Of a DNA stretch of 41,635 nucleotides, positions 8,514-18,293 are shown piece by piece. The translations under genes and the position numbers were made by a program. The stretch is from Acidobacteriota bacterium (GTDB lineage Bacteria > Acidobacteriota > Holophagae > Thermotomaculales > Thermotomaculaceae): positions 1 to 41,635 of the forward strand of contig JAADGL010000014.1 in NCBI GenBank assembly GCA_013152385.1, in the 5' to 3' direction. Positions within the stretch are counted from its first letter, which is position 1. Each line of letters starts with the position of its first letter. A model generated the notes under the pieces. That model was given only the letters and a program-made list of their open reading frames with translations, had not been told where the DNA came from and did no database searches.

Positions 8514-10469
8514 TCACCCTACAAAAATCCAGAACAGGATTAATATTCCGGTCAACATCGAAAAGGCATACATTTTCACCGAGCCGTTCTGGAACAGGGT
8601 TATCACTCTTCCGCAGCAGGTGGCCAGCATGCCGGCCAAATTCACCGTACCATCAATGAGAATCACATCAATGTAATACCAGAGAAACTCCCCAATCCGT
8701 TTCACCGGATGAACGACAAGGGCAAAATAGATTTCATCCACATAATATTTGTTCAGCAGGAGTTTGTGAATGTATGAAAAGGTATTTGAAAGCCCTTCCA
8801 CAAGTTTGGCGGATTCTCCGGCATAGAATGTGCGTGCAATCAGCCAGCCGAGAATCGCGATGGCAACTGATATTCCCATCATGGTCCACTCTGTGGAAAC
8901 GTTGTGGAGATAGTGAACCGGATTGACAGCCGGTATCATCGGTTCCAGCACCTCTTCCAGGATATTCGGAAGATGAAAAATACGGGGAAATCCGATGAAA
9001 CCGCCGACAGCGGCCAGAATGCCGAGAATGGTCAACGGCACCGTCATGCTGCGCGGAGATTCATGGAGCCCTTCCTCTTCTTTTTCACCGCCCCGGAAAT
9101 TCCCGAGAAAGGCAACATAAATAAGACGAAACATGTAAAAGGATGTCAGTAATGCGGCAAATGCGCCGATGGCCCACAGTGTTTTGTGGCCGGAAGCAAA
9201 TGCTTTCCACAGAATTTCATCCTTTGAGAAAAATCCGGAAAAGACCGGGAAACCGGAAATCGCCAGTGTTGCCACCAGAAATGTCCAGTAGGTTACCGGC
9301 ATGTATTTGCGTAACCCGCCCATGTTCCGAATATCCTGCGGGTCTTTATCATGGATTCCCGCATGATGGTAGGCGTGATGCATGGCATGAATCACCGACC
9401 CGGAACCGAGGAAAAGCAGCGCTTTGAAAAAGGCATGGGTAATGATGTGAAAGAAGCCTGCGACAAAGGCGCCGACACCAAGGCCCAGAAACATGTATCC
9501 CAACTGGGAAACCGTTGAATACGCCAATACTTTTTTTATGTCGTTTTGTACGGTTCCGATGGTTGCCGCGAACAGAGCCGTAATTCCGCCGACCCAGGCC
9601 ACAATCAACAGCGTGTTGGGGGCAAGCTGGAACAGGAAATTCAACCTGACAATCATATACACCCCGGAAGTAACCATTGTCGCCGCATGGATCAGAGCGG
9701 AAACCGGTGTCGGGCCTGCCATGGCATCCGGCAGCCACACATAGAGAGGCAGCTGAGCAGATTTTCCCACCGCACCCACAAACATCAGCAAAGTGGCAAT
9801 GGTAATTAACCCCGTTGTCAGCTCGGGTAAAATATGATGGCTCAGGATAATTTCTTTCATTTGCGGGAATTGCAGGGTTCCGAAGAGGTAAAACAGCAGA
9901 AACATTCCGAGAAGAAACCCGAAATCACCGATTCTGTTTACCAGAAACGCCTTTTTGCCGGCATCGGAAGCAACTTTTGTGGTGTAGTAGAATCCGATCA
10001 GCAGATATGAACAGAGCCCGACACCTTCCCAGCCCACAAACATCAGCAGGAGATTGTCCGCAAGAACCAGTGTCAACATGGCGAACATGAAAAGGTTCAG
10101 GTACGCAAAATAACGGAAGTACCCATCCTCCTCCGCCATATATCCAACCGAATAAACATGAATCAGAAAACCGACACCCGCCACCATCAGGGTCATGGTG
10201 CCTGAAATCCGATCGAAAAGAAATGCGAAGTTTATATGGAAGGCACCCACGTTCAGCCAGGGGAAAAGAATGTTATGAATTCCCTCCTCGGACAGAGCCG
10301 GTGTGCCCAGCATGTGGATGTAAAGGACTAGGGCAAATACAAAAGACGCAAAAATAGTTAAATTCGCAATCCACGAAACAACTTTCCTGGACATTCGGGA
10401 ACCGAAAAGCCCGTTGACCAGAAATCCTGCCAGGGGAAGTACAGGTATTAACCAGACGTAGTTTGTCAT
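8514..10469 (-). CDS. nuoL: NADH-quinone oxidoreductase subunit L
   Basis: A 651-residue distal antiporter-like subunit (E. coli 613). The N-terminal NADH-Ubi-oxred half has FVGWEGVGLCSYLLIGFYY with the conserved glutamate, the middle has QLPLYVWLPDAMAGPTPVSALIHAATMVTSG split here as two motifs, QLPLYVWLPDAM and TPVSALIHAA, and the second channel has QNDIKKVLAYSTVSQLGY. The C-terminal part from about residue 480 matches the long lateral helix region that clamps the membrane arm, ending in a final membrane helix. A GGGGTGA ribosome-binding site precedes the ATG. It sits between nuoK (4-base gap) and nuoM. Confidence 0.97.
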   Translation of the reverse strand: MTNYVWLIPVLPLAGFLVNGLFGSRMSRKVVSWIANLTIFASFVFALVLYIHMLGTPALSEEGIHNILFPWLNVGAFHINFAFLFDRISGTMTLMVAGVGFLIHVYSVGYMAEEDGYFRYFAYLNLFMFAMLTLVLADNLLLMFVGWEGVGLCSYLLIGFYYTTKVASDAGKKAFLVNRIGDFGFLLGMFLLFYLFGTLQFPQMKEIILSHHILPELTTGLITIATLLMFVGAVGKSAQLPLYVWLPDAMAGPTPVSALIHAATMVTSGVYMIVRLNFLFQLAPNTLLIVAWVGGITALFAATIGTVQNDIKKVLAYSTVSQLGYMFLGLGVGAFVAGFFHIITHAFFKALLFLGSGSVIHAMHHAYHHAGIHDKDPQDIRNMGGLRKYMPVTYWTFLVATLAISGFPVFSGFFSKDEILWKAFASGHKTLWAIGAFAALLTSFYMFRLIYVAFLGNFRGGEKEEEGLHESPRSMTVPLTILGILAAVGGFIGFPRIFHLPNILEEVLEPMIPAVNPVHYLHNVSTEWTMMGISVAIAILGWLIARTFYAGESAKLVEGLSNTFSYIHKLLLNKYYVDEIYFALVVHPVKRIGEFLWYYIDVILIDGTVNLAGMLATCCGRVITLFQNGSVKMYAFSMLTGILILFWIFVG

Positions 10470-10473
10470 GCCA

Positions 10474-10776
10474 TCACCCCTTCAACAGCTTCATGTCATC
10501 CACCTGGATGCTTTCTTTCAGTTTAAACCATGCGACAACCAGCGCCAACCCCACAGCCGCCTCTGCCGCGGCAACGGCAAATATAAAAAAGACGACAATC
10601 TGGCCATCCATGTTCCCGAGGAAACGGGAAAAAGCCACAAAGGCAAGGTTCACGGAATTCAGCATAATTTCAATACTCATAAATATGGTAATGATGTTCC
10701 GGCGAATCAGAATTCCGATGATACCGATTGTAAACAGCACGGCACTTAAAATCAGATAATCAATTAACGGTACCAT
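10474..10776 (-). CDS. nuoK: NADH-quinone oxidoreductase subunit K
   Basis: A 100-residue membrane subunit with three helices, the exact size expected for NuoK. The second helix carries the conserved glutamate in [14 protein letters not shown], which forms part of the charged axis of the membrane arm; a second acidic residue is in the third helix ([13 protein letters not shown]). It starts one base after the nuoJ stop and ends four bases before nuoL. Confidence 0.95.
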   Translation of the reverse strand: MVPLIDYLILSAVLFTIGIIGILIRRNIITIFMSIEIMLNSVNLAFVAFSRFLGNMDGQIVVFFIFAVAAAEAAVGLALVVAWFKLKESIQVDDMKLLKG

Positions 10777-10777
10777 G

Positions 10778-11278
10778 TCACACCCTCTTCTTGGAAATAA
10801 ACACGGCAGAGATTATCGCCGCGATGAGCAGAACTGAAATCACTTCAAACGGAATAAAATACCGTGAAAACAGAACATCTGCAAGTTGCTCCACATTGCC
10901 CTTCATCCCTCCGACGGGAGACATTTTTGTATGGCTCAAAACAACCTTACTGGTAATGAAGGTCAAATAAACGCCCCAGCCGATTACAATCGCCGCCACA
11001 GTCGAAAGCGCCGTTACCCATTTCGGACGCCTGCTTTCTTTTTCCCGGTGTTGATTCAACAGCATAATGACAAAAAGAATCAGAACGATGATCGCTCCCG
11101 AATACACAATCAACTGCATCGCAGCCACAAACGGTGCGGACAGTGTAATGTATATGCCGGCCACCGAGATGAAACACAGGAGCAGATAAAGGCCGCTCAC
11201 AATGGGCCGCTCACTGGCCACCACCATTATGGCTGAGAATATGGCCAGAAAACCCAGAACATAAAATGCAATTACCAT
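10778..11278 (-). CDS. nuoJ: NADH-quinone oxidoreductase subunit J
   Basis: A 166-residue membrane subunit with five predicted helices, a usual NuoJ length. The helix that carries the pi-bulge region is visible as [20 protein letters not shown] near residues 75-95, the strongest NuoJ signature. It links the quinone-site module NuoH to the pumping subunits. It begins 12 bases after nuoI with a GGGGTGG-type ribosome-binding site. Confidence 0.95.
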   Translation of the reverse strand: MVIAFYVLGFLAIFSAIMVVASERPIVSGLYLLLCFISVAGIYITLSAPFVAAMQLIVYSGAIIVLILFVIMLLNQHREKESRRPKWVTALSTVAAIVIGWGVYLTFITSKVVLSHTKMSPVGGMKGNVEQLADVLFSRYFIPFEVISVLLIAAIISAVFISKKRV

Positions 11279-11290
11279 TTTTCCACCCCG

Positions 11291-11785
11291 TTAATCCATC
11301 TTCTTTTTCGGCGTTTTCACCAGCTCTTCCAGGGGAATCAGCCCCTGTTCCCGGGAAAGCTGTGTAATTTCATATTCGTTGGTCAGCACAATGGCATCCT
11401 TGGGGCATGCCTCCTGGCAGAATCCACAGAAAATACAGCGGTGAAGGTCAATAATAAATTGTTTCGGGCGTTTTTCCACCGGATATTCACTATCCAAATC
11501 GTCAATATCTTCCGCTTCGATAAAAATCGCGTCCGCCGGGCAGGCGGTTGCACAGCAGTAACAGGCAACACATTTCACCGAACCGTCTTCATGTGTATTC
11601 AGGCGGTGAAGCCCCCTGTACCATTCCGGTACATCTTTTTTTCTTTCGGGAAACTCCACCGTGTACCGCTTTGAAGGCGGTGTGAAAAGCGTTTTGAAAA
11701 AATGCTTGATGGTTATCCCCATCCCCTTGACAACAGCCGGCAGATACAGGCGGTCCCAGAATGACAGTTTTACTTCTTTCTTCAT
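11291..11785 (-). CDS. nuoI: NADH-quinone oxidoreductase subunit I
   Basis: A 164-residue peripheral subunit with two [4Fe-4S] ferredoxin motifs: C72, C75, C78, C82 (CVACYCCATACP) and C117, C120, C123, C127 (CIFCGFCQEACP). These hold clusters N6a and N6b, which pass electrons from NuoG to NuoB. The N-terminal amphipathic part (GMGITIKHFFKTLFTPP) is the family's membrane-surface helix. It follows nuoH by 3 bases and precedes nuoJ. Confidence 0.96.
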   Translation of the reverse strand: MKKEVKLSFWDRLYLPAVVKGMGITIKHFFKTLFTPPSKRYTVEFPERKKDVPEWYRGLHRLNTHEDGSVKCVACYCCATACPADAIFIEAEDIDDLDSEYPVEKRPKQFIIDLHRCIFCGFCQEACPKDAIVLTNEYEITQLSREQGLIPLEELVKTPKKKMD

Positions 11786-11788
11786 GCC

Positions 11789-12820
11789 TTACCCCCTGTA
11801 CGCCAGAAATACCGCGACCACAACCATGTTTAACAGTGACAACGGTATCATCACTTTCCAACCCAGCCGCATCAATTGATCATAACGGAACCGGGGCAGT
11901 GTCCACCTTACCCATACAAAAATCCACAGAATGAATGCGATTTTTAACAGAAATACCAGTATGGACCCCCAGATAAACTGGTCAAGCCACGGGAAATGCC
12001 AGCCGCCGAGATAGAGGGTGACAAACAAAGCCGAAGCCGTAATCATGTTGGCATACTCTGCCAGCGCAAACATGGAAAATTTCATACTTCCGTATTCCAC
12101 GTGATAGCCGATGATCTCCGACTCCCCTTCCGCAAAGTCAAAAGGAAGACGGTTGGTCTCAGCGAACATGGCAACAAAGAATACAAGGGCTCCGAGAAAC
12201 TGCGGAACAATGTTCCAAAGCCCCGTCTGAGCGGAAATTACTTTGTCCAGCCTCAGGCTGCCGGTTGACAGTACAACTCCGACAACCGCCATTGTCATGG
12301 CCAGTTCATAAGAAATAACCTGAGCGGAAGCCCGCATTCCGCCGAGAATGGACCATTTGTTATTGGAAGCCCATGCGCCGACAATAATACCGTACACCCC
12401 CATGGAACCAATGGCAAAGATATACAGAACACCAATATTGGTTGCCGGGGGGAGTATGCTCAGAAAATAATGCACACCGTTGAATTCAAATGGACGGCCG
12501 AACGGAATCGCCGCAAAGGTCATGGTCGCCGGTATAAACGCAATAATCGGAGAAAGCACGAAAAGCACCCGGTCCACGTTTTTCGGAATGACATCTTCTT
12601 TGAAAAAGAATTTGATGCCGTCCGCAACCGGCTGCGTCAGGCCCATAATCCTGAATTTACCGAATAAAGCAACCCGGTTGGGGCCGACACGGTCCTGAAT
12701 AAATGCCGCTCCCCGACGCTCCACCCAGGTTCCCACCGCAACCATTGTCAGCACAACGAAGAAAACCAACACAACTTTTACAATCATGAATACTTCCGGG
12801 GTTAAAAGTTTTGCCATCAT
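11789..12820 (-). CDS. nuoH: NADH-quinone oxidoreductase subunit H
   Basis: A 343-residue membrane subunit with eight to nine helices that forms the quinone tunnel and the link to the membrane arm. Signatures include ERRGAAFIQDRVGPNRV near the N-terminus, ADGIKFFFKEDVIP, the acidic loop ETNRLPFDFAEGESEI-GYHVEYG, and FVWVRWTLPRFRYDQLM near the C-terminus. Length is typical. The ORF opens with ATGATG; the first ATG overlaps the nuoG stop, and the second is three bases later, so either may be used. A ribosome-binding site AAGGGGTGG lies inside the end of nuoG. Confidence 0.96.
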   Translation of the reverse strand: MMAKLLTPEVFMIVKVVLVFFVVLTMVAVGTWVERRGAAFIQDRVGPNRVALFGKFRIMGLTQPVADGIKFFFKEDVIPKNVDRVLFVLSPIIAFIPATMTFAAIPFGRPFEFNGVHYFLSILPPATNIGVLYIFAIGSMGVYGIIVGAWASNNKWSILGGMRASAQVISYELAMTMAVVGVVLSTGSLRLDKVISAQTGLWNIVPQFLGALVFFVAMFAETNRLPFDFAEGESEIIGYHVEYGSMKFSMFALAEYANMITASALFVTLYLGGWHFPWLDQFIWGSILVFLLKIAFILWIFVWVRWTLPRFRYDQLMRLGWKVMIPLSLLNMVVVAVFLAYRG

Positions 12821-14340
12821 AGTTCCACCCCTTCTTGTCCGAGCTTTTCATAATCCAGCTCTATCGCCAGTTTCTCTTTGGCAAATTGTTTTAACAAACC
12901 CTCCGGGCCGGAAAAACGCTTTCCGAAAAACCACTTCCAGAGAGGGCGAACCCCCTGCGGGTACCCGAGGCTTCCGGTTGAATGCTGGATTCTTTTCCCC
13001 GAATTGATGTAACAGCCGTCTTCTTCCAGAAACATGGGCGCAGGAAGTGAAAGTTTTGAATTTTCACTGAATTCCGTATGTTCCGTTTCAAAGGTAATGC
13101 TGTATTTTACCCGTTTCAGCAAAGAAAGAATTTTCACCAGGCTGTTGTCCCGGATTGAACCGATATTATGCAGCACAATCACAACATCATAGTCTGAAGA
13201 TTCCATATCTGTTACCTTCGGAATCTCCAGTAATTTCATCATCCTGTGATTCGGCGCCTTCACTTTTTCGATAAACAGCGCGGGTTCCGGAAGCTCTTTC
13301 CTGAAAGGAGAGGGACGAAAAATATCATATCCTTTCTCCTCGGCAAATAGAATCGCCGCGTAGTTTTCCTCCACCGAGACAAGGGGAGAAAGTACAACGG
13401 CACCGGTCAAACCACTGTCCGTTGCCTCTTTAAGAAAGGTTAACGCCTCTTCTTCATTGACCTCATTTCCATTGAGCACGGGGTTCAGCAGCCGCCCTTC
13501 CATATTGTTGTAATTTTTGTATGAATAACGTCCTTCATCACAGATGAAATAACGCTGCATGGAATAATTATCCGCCGATGAAAAACGGACAACCGGGCCG
13601 ACATTCGGGTCAAGGGGCGTATGCCGGGTATGCAGGTCAACGGTAAGATTGCAGCCGGCCTCGCATCCCTGGCAAACCGCACGGACATGGTCTGTAAGCC
13701 AGACTCTCTTGCGGAAACGGAATTCATTCAGCCCCAACGCACCAACCGGACACAGATCCGCAATGTTTGAAGAAAAGGGATTTTTATCAAGGCCGTCCGG
13801 GTCCACACATGCGATATGGGTATGAGATCCCCTCTCAATGGTTGTAAATTCATGGGTTTTTGTCACTTCATTGAGGAAACGGCCACAGCGTGTACAAAGG
13901 ACACAGCGGTTATCATTTTTATAAATCTTTTCCGAGATTTTTTCCACTTTGTGCCGTTCTTTGGGAAAAATACTCCGCCGTTTGGAAATTCCGTAATCGA
14001 AATTGTAATCCTGCAGAACACACTCCCCTGATTTATCACAGATGGGGCAGTCCACAGGATGATCCAGCAGAATAAATTCCAGAACACCTTTTCTGGCCTC
14101 TTTCACCGTATCCGAATCGGTCAAAATTTCCATTCCGTCCTGAACCACGGTGGAGCACGCCGTCATCAGCTTCGGCATCCCCTTTATTTCCACAAGACAC
14201 ATCCGGCAGTTTCCGGCAATGGAAAGCCCCGGATGATAACAGAAATGCGGAATATCAATCCCCAATTCCCTGCACACTTCAAGGATTGTCCGACCTTCTT
14301 CCACAGCGTGATCCGCTTCATTTATTTTTATATTTATCAT
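12817..14340 (-). CDS. nuoG: NADH-quinone oxidoreductase subunit G, short form
   Basis: About 507 residues, well below the 700-900 of many NuoG proteins. Numbering from a GTG at 14349, the [2Fe-2S] ligands are C37, C48, C51 and C65; the His-Cys [4Fe-4S] site is H97, C101, C104 and C110; the next [4Fe-4S] site is C149, C152, C155 and C200; and a further CxxCxxxC set (C226, C229, C233, with C270) matches the extra N7-type cluster. The molybdopterin-oxidoreductase-like C-terminal domain is cut down to roughly 240 residues. The ATG at 14340 is preferred because GGGTGA lies five bases upstream, but the GTG at 14349 overlapping nuoF is possible. It carries electrons from NuoF/NuoE to NuoI. Confidence 0.93.
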   Translation of the reverse strand: MINIKINEADHAVEEGRTILEVCRELGIDIPHFCYHPGLSIAGNCRMCLVEIKGMPKLMTACSTVVQDGMEILTDSDTVKEARKGVLEFILLDHPVDCPICDKSGECVLQDYNFDYGISKRRSIFPKERHKVEKISEKIYKNDNRCVLCTRCGRFLNEVTKTHEFTTIERGSHTHIACVDPDGLDKNPFSSNIADLCPVGALGLNEFRFRKRVWLTDHVRAVCQGCEAGCNLTVDLHTRHTPLDPNVGPVVRFSSADNYSMQRYFICDEGRYSYKNYNNMEGRLLNPVLNGNEVNEEEALTFLKEATDSGLTGAVVLSPLVSVEENYAAILFAEEKGYDIFRPSPFRKELPEPALFIEKVKAPNHRMMKLLEIPKVTDMESSDYDVVIVLHNIGSIRDNSLVKILSLLKRVKYSITFETEHTEFSENSKLSLPAPMFLEEDGCYINSGKRIQHSTGSLGYPQGVRPLWKWFFGKRFSGPEGLLKQFAKEKLAIELDYEKLGQEGVEL

Positions 14341-14345
14341 AAGGT

Positions 14346-15626
14346 TCACCCGTAAATCGCCACTTTGTTTTCAACCAAACATTTTTTGTGCTGAATGTGA
14401 TACTCAAATTCGTCCCGGAAACGGTCCAACGCACCCTTTATGCAGAACACAGCGGCATCTCCAAGGGGACAGACTGTCCGGCCGATAATCTTTGTACAGA
14501 TATCGTACAGAAGCTCAATGTCGCCTTCCCGACCGTCCCCGTTTTCAATATTCCGGATAATCCTTGCCATCCAGGGTGTGCCCTCACGGCACGGCGTACA
14601 TTGCCCGCAGCTTTCATGCGCATAAAACTCCGCAAGCCTTGCAAACGCTTCCACAATGCAGGTATCTTCGTGCATCACAATAATGGCGCCGGAACCCAGC
14701 ATGGAACCCGCCTCTTTCAGAGAGTCAAAATCCATGGCAATGTCAAGATGCTCCGGGCCGAGAACGGGAGCGGAAGATCCACCCGGAATAATTGCTTTTA
14801 CTTTCTTACCGTCCAGAATTCCCCCGGCATGCTCAAAAATGATTTCCCGCAGGGATGTCCCCATGGGGAGTTCGAAAACACCGGGATTATTCACATGGCC
14901 GCTGACTCCGTAAATTTTCGTTCCGTTATTCCGGTCTGGCCCGATTGTCAGAAACCAGCCCGCCCCTTTGCGGATAATATCCGGGACACAGGCAATGGTT
15001 TCGACATTATTTACAGTGGTGGGCTGGCCGAAAACACCAACCTGCGCGGGGAAAGGCGGTTTCAGCCGCGGTTTCCCTGTATGCCCTTCCAGAGACTGAA
15101 TCAGGCCGGTCTCTTCTCCGCAGATATAAGCACCGGCACCGAGATGCAGATACAAATCAAAATCAAAACCGGAACCCAGAATATTTTTACCGAGATAACC
15201 GGCCTCATACGCCTTGTCTACCGCTTTCTGGAACTCATCGGCAATAAATTTGAATTCGCCCCGAATATAAATATATCCGACAGTAGCGCCCATCGCAAAC
15301 CCGCCAATCACCATTCCTTCAATTAACTGGTGGGGATTTTCGGACATGATATAACGATCTTTAAACGTACCCGGTTCTCCCTCATCGGCATTACAGACAA
15401 AATACTTCTGCCGGTCATCTTTCGGCATAAAGCTCCATTTCAATCCGGTGGGGAAACCGGCACCGCCCCGGCCCCGTAAATTGGACTTTTTGACCTCCTC
15501 CACCACAGCTACCGGTTCCATTTTAAGTGCTTTTTTCAGCCCCTCATACCCTCCGAGCTGCGTGTAGTGATCCAATTCGCGAACTTCCGGGTCAATCAGG
15601 TGCTTGAACAGAACATATTCAGACAT
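14346..15626 (-). CDS. nuoF: NADH-quinone oxidoreductase subunit F
   Basis: A 426-residue NADH-binding subunit. The glycine-rich NADH site is [13 protein letters not shown] (from residue 52), the FMN-binding stretch includes [13 protein letters not shown] and [13 protein letters not shown] (163-175), and the [4Fe-4S] cluster N3 is held by C340, C343, C346 and C386 ([11 protein letters not shown] and CPLGD). Here NADH is oxidised and hydride passes to FMN. The ATG overlaps the nuoE stop by 8 bases. Gene size and all cofactor ligands are complete. Confidence 0.97.
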   Translation of the reverse strand: MSEYVLFKHLIDPEVRELDHYTQLGGYEGLKKALKMEPVAVVEEVKKSNLRGRGGAGFPTGLKWSFMPKDDRQKYFVCNADEGEPGTFKDRYIMSENPHQLIEGMVIGGFAMGATVGYIYIRGEFKFIADEFQKAVDKAYEAGYLGKNILGSGFDFDLYLHLGAGAYICGEETGLIQSLEGHTGKPRLKPPFPAQVGVFGQPTTVNNVETIACVPDIIRKGAGWFLTIGPDRNNGTKIYGVSGHVNNPGVFELPMGTSLREIIFEHAGGILDGKKVKAIIPGGSSAPVLGPEHLDIAMDFDSLKEAGSMLGSGAIIVMHEDTCIVEAFARLAEFYAHESCGQCTPCREGTPWMARIIRNIENGDGREGDIELLYDICTKIIGRTVCPLGDAAVFCIKGALDRFRDEFEYHIQHKKCLVENKVAIYG

Positions 15627-16110
15627 CGATTTCCCCCTTTTTTAACGATTCCACAAGCTTATCAACTTTCTCAACCGTCATATTTTCAAAATATTTTTCA
15701 TTTATCTGAATCGTCGGAGCGGTACCGCAGGAACCCAGACACTGTACTTCCTGAAGTGTAAATAAATTATCTTCTGTTGTTTCACCGGCTTTGATTCCGA
15801 GCTTCCGGCTCAAATGCCGGAATATTTCACGGGATCCCAGAAGAGCGCACGAAATATTGGTGCAAACCTGAATATGATATTTTCCCACCGGTTTCTTGTT
15901 GTACATTGTGTAGAAAGTGGCCACGCCCAGCACATGCGCCACAGGCAGCCCCAGGCTCTCCGCAACCACCCGGACCGCATCATCCGAAATATAACCGAAT
16001 TTCTTCTGGGCAAAATGGAGCGTCGGCAGGGTTGCCGCCTTTCTGTCCGGATACCGGTGGCAAATGGCCTCAATTTCTTTCAAATCCTGTTCGGTAAATC
16101 TTAATGCCAT
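15619..16110 (-). CDS. nuoE: NADH-quinone oxidoreductase subunit E
   Basis: A 163-residue thioredoxin-fold subunit with the [2Fe-2S] cluster N1a ligands C83, C88, C124 and C128 (CTNISC and CLGSC). The N-terminal helical part (residues 8-75) and length are typical. Together with NuoF and NuoG it forms the NADH-input module. A strong ribosome-binding site AGGAGG lies upstream of the ATG in the 9-base gap after nuoD, one of the few non-overlapping junctions of the operon. Confidence 0.96.
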   Translation of the reverse strand: MALRFTEQDLKEIEAICHRYPDRKAATLPTLHFAQKKFGYISDDAVRVVAESLGLPVAHVLGVATFYTMYNKKPVGKYHIQVCTNISCALLGSREIFRHLSRKLGIKAGETTEDNLFTLQEVQCLGSCGTAPTIQINEKYFENMTVEKVDKLVESLKKGEIDV

Positions 16111-16119
16111 TTCCGCCTC

Positions 16120-17316
16120 CTACCTGTCCAGCTCACCGGCAATAATGTTCAAACTGCCGAGTATTGCCACCGCATCCGCCACCATATGGCCCTGAACCTG
16201 CTCATCAAAGGATGAAAAAATCGGGAAGCAGGGGGGCCGAACCCGGATCCGGTACGGTTTCGTTTCGCCGTCGGAAACAATATAAAATCCCAATTCTCCA
16301 TTGGCAGCTTCTGTCGCACAGTAAATCTCACCGGCAGGAACCCGTACGCCTTCCATGATCAGTTTCATATGGGAAATTAATCCTTCAATGGTGTTATAAA
16401 CATCCTCTTTCGGAGGTAACGCAATTTTCGGGTCTTCAATAATTACAGGCCCTTCCGGGATGTTTTCAATTGCCTGTTTCAAAATCCGGACCGACTGCCT
16501 CATTTCCTCCACACGGACCAGATACCGGTCATAAACATCGCCCCGGGTACCGGTGGGAACCTCGAATTCATAATTTTCATAACCAAGATAAGGCATTTTT
16601 TTACGCAAATCCCATTCCAGCCCCGCAGCTCTGAGACAGGGGCCGGTGTAGCCATATTGAATGGCATTTTCAAGGGTAAATTCGCCGATGCCCCTTGTCC
16701 GGTCATAAAAAATCCTGTTTTTCGTCAGTAGTGCCTCCAGCTCGTCAATTGCCGGAGGAAACTCTTTTAGAAAATCCCGAATCAAACGAATCGTTTCATC
16801 ATCAAGGTCACGGGAAACACCACCGATTCTTGTATAGGAAGTTGTCAGGCGTGCTCCGCACATCCGGCTGAAAATATCATAAATCAGCTCACGATATTTA
16901 AAGATATACAAAAAAGCGGTGAACGCTCCGATATCCACAGCGTTAATCCCGATGCAGACAATATGGTCGGCAATTCGTCCCAGTTCGCAGGCTATCACCT
17001 CCAGAACCTGCGCCCGGGGAGGAGATTGTATCCCCAGCAGCTTTTCCACCGCCAGCGTGTATCCGACATTGTTATTGATGGATGAGGTGTAATTCATCCG
17101 GTCGGTAAACGGGATAAATTTTTGATATGTCCGGTTCTCACCCAGTTTTTCCACACCCCGGTGAAGATAGCCGATGTTCGTATGGCTCGCGACTATCGTT
17201 TCCCCGTCAAGTTCCAGAACAATGTGCAGTGTTCCGTGGGTAACCGGGTGGGAAGGCCCCATGTTCACAATCATTCGGTCGGTTTTAATGTCAATTTCTT
17301 TTTTTATATCAGTCAT
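16120..17316 (-). CDS. nuoD: NADH-quinone oxidoreductase subunit D
   Basis: A 398-residue peripheral subunit from the 49-kDa family, descended from the large subunit of [NiFe] hydrogenases. Signatures are MGPSHPVTHGTLHIV near the N-terminus, HTNIGYLHRGVEKL, and the C-terminal segments GEIYCATEAANGELGFY and RVRPPCF. With NuoB it frames the quinone-binding site. The frame is open further upstream to 17373, but the family N-terminus (MTDIKKEIDIKTDRM) and the 8-base overlap with the nuoC stop support the ATG at 17316. NuoC and NuoD are separate genes here, not fused. Confidence 0.96.
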   Translation of the reverse strand: MTDIKKEIDIKTDRMIVNMGPSHPVTHGTLHIVLELDGETIVASHTNIGYLHRGVEKLGENRTYQKFIPFTDRMNYTSSINNNVGYTLAVEKLLGIQSPPRAQVLEVIACELGRIADHIVCIGINAVDIGAFTAFLYIFKYRELIYDIFSRMCGARLTTSYTRIGGVSRDLDDETIRLIRDFLKEFPPAIDELEALLTKNRIFYDRTRGIGEFTLENAIQYGYTGPCLRAAGLEWDLRKKMPYLGYENYEFEVPTGTRGDVYDRYLVRVEEMRQSVRILKQAIENIPEGPVIIEDPKIALPPKEDVYNTIEGLISHMKLIMEGVRVPAGEIYCATEAANGELGFYIVSDGETKPYRIRVRPPCFPIFSSFDEQVQGHMVADAVAILGSLNIIAGELDR

Positions 17317-17773
17317 AACAGTGCAGATTATCCCCCTCAAGCGGGAATTCCTTCCGGAGAGGATGCCCCTCATAATCTTCCCACATGAGAATACGTTTCA
17401 GGTTCGGATGGTCTTTGAACCGGATTCCAAACATATCAAACACTTCCCGCTCATACCAGTTCGCCGTTTTAAACACGGAACTGACAGAATCCACCTCGGG
17501 ATATTCTCCCTCCAATGGAACCTTCAGCAATAAACGCAGCAAAGGCTCCATTGCCAGCATGTTGTACACCAATTCAAATTGCTTTTCCCGGCCGGGGTAG
17601 TGAACCGCAGTAAGATCAATCAGCATGGAAAAACCGTTGTCCCGCAGCAGTTCCATTGCCTCTTTGATTCGGGATGCATCTTTTAAAAGGATGAAAGTCT
17701 CATCCCGCAACCCGGTCTGAACTTCGATACCCTCACCGAAGTATTTTGTCAGCAGGCCGATAGTCTGTTTCAT
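17309..17773 (-). CDS. nuoC: NADH-quinone oxidoreductase subunit C
   Basis: A 154-residue 30-kDa-type subunit. The diagnostic C-terminal motif is NWYEREVFDMFGIRFKDHPNLKRIL, seen here as NWYEREVFDMFGI followed by HPNLKRILMWEDYEGHPLRK. The frame is open to 17827, but I chose the ATG at 17773 because GGAG stands about ten bases upstream and because the longer form would overlap nuoB by 95 bases. The chosen form still overlaps nuoB by 41 bases. It helps assemble the connecting module with NuoB, D and I. Confidence 0.92.
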   Translation of the reverse strand: MKQTIGLLTKYFGEGIEVQTGLRDETFILLKDASRIKEAMELLRDNGFSMLIDLTAVHYPGREKQFELVYNMLAMEPLLRLLLKVPLEGEYPEVDSVSSVFKTANWYEREVFDMFGIRFKDHPNLKRILMWEDYEGHPLRKEFPLEGDNLHCYD

Positions 17774-18293
17774 AGTCCATTTTCTCCAATTGTTCATAAA
17801 AAGCGGCAATTCTCTCTTTTCTGTCAATCAGGGATTCCTGTTCAACCAGTTTTTGAATTTCCATCACACCGCGAATCATGTTTTCCGGGCGCGGGGGGCA
17901 CCCGTTCACATAAACATCCACCGGCAGAATTCTGTCAATTCCCTGCTGAACAGCATAGGAACGAAAAAAACCGCCCGAACAAGTACAGGCCCCCACGGCA
18001 ATCACCCACTTGGGCTCTGCCATCTGCGCGTAAATCTTCTTCAGCACCGGAACCATTTTCCGGGTTACCGTTCCCATTACCATCATCATGTCAGACTGAC
18101 GGGGAGAAAAGCGCATGGCTTCCGCCCCGAATCGGGAAAGGTCAAAATGAGATGCCTGCATGGACATAAACTCGATGGCACAGCAAGCGGTACCGAAGGG
18201 CATGGGCCACAAAGAATATTTCCGGGCCCAGTTTACAATTTTACTGAGCTGAGTCGTCAGTACCGTATTCCCCAGTGCGGTTTCTATTCCCAT
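17733..18293 (-). CDS. nuoB: NADH-quinone oxidoreductase subunit B
   Basis: A 186-residue subunit that binds the terminal [4Fe-4S] cluster N2, the direct donor to quinone. The ligands are the adjacent pair C37-C38 (GTACCAIEFM), C103 (GACTCSGG) and C132 (NGCPPRPE). The N-terminal stretch and the RQSDMMMVMGTVT segment are standard. The start overlaps the nuoA stop by 10 bases. About 40 C-terminal residues after the last ligand are charged and variable. Confidence 0.97.
   Translation of the reverse strand: MGIETALGNTVLTTQLSKIVNWARKYSLWPMPFGTACCAIEFMSMQASHFDLSRFGAEAMRFSPRQSDMMMVMGTVTRKMVPVLKKIYAQMAEPKWVIAVGACTCSGGFFRSYAVQQGIDRILPVDVYVNGCPPRPENMIRGVMEIQKLVEQESLIDRKERIAAFYEQLEKMDYETDYRPADKILR

Noticed and set aside
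14388-15326. 312-residue plus-strand frame across nuoF
   Set aside because: It lies antisense to a fully recognisable nuoF with all cofactor ligands; its product has no family features.
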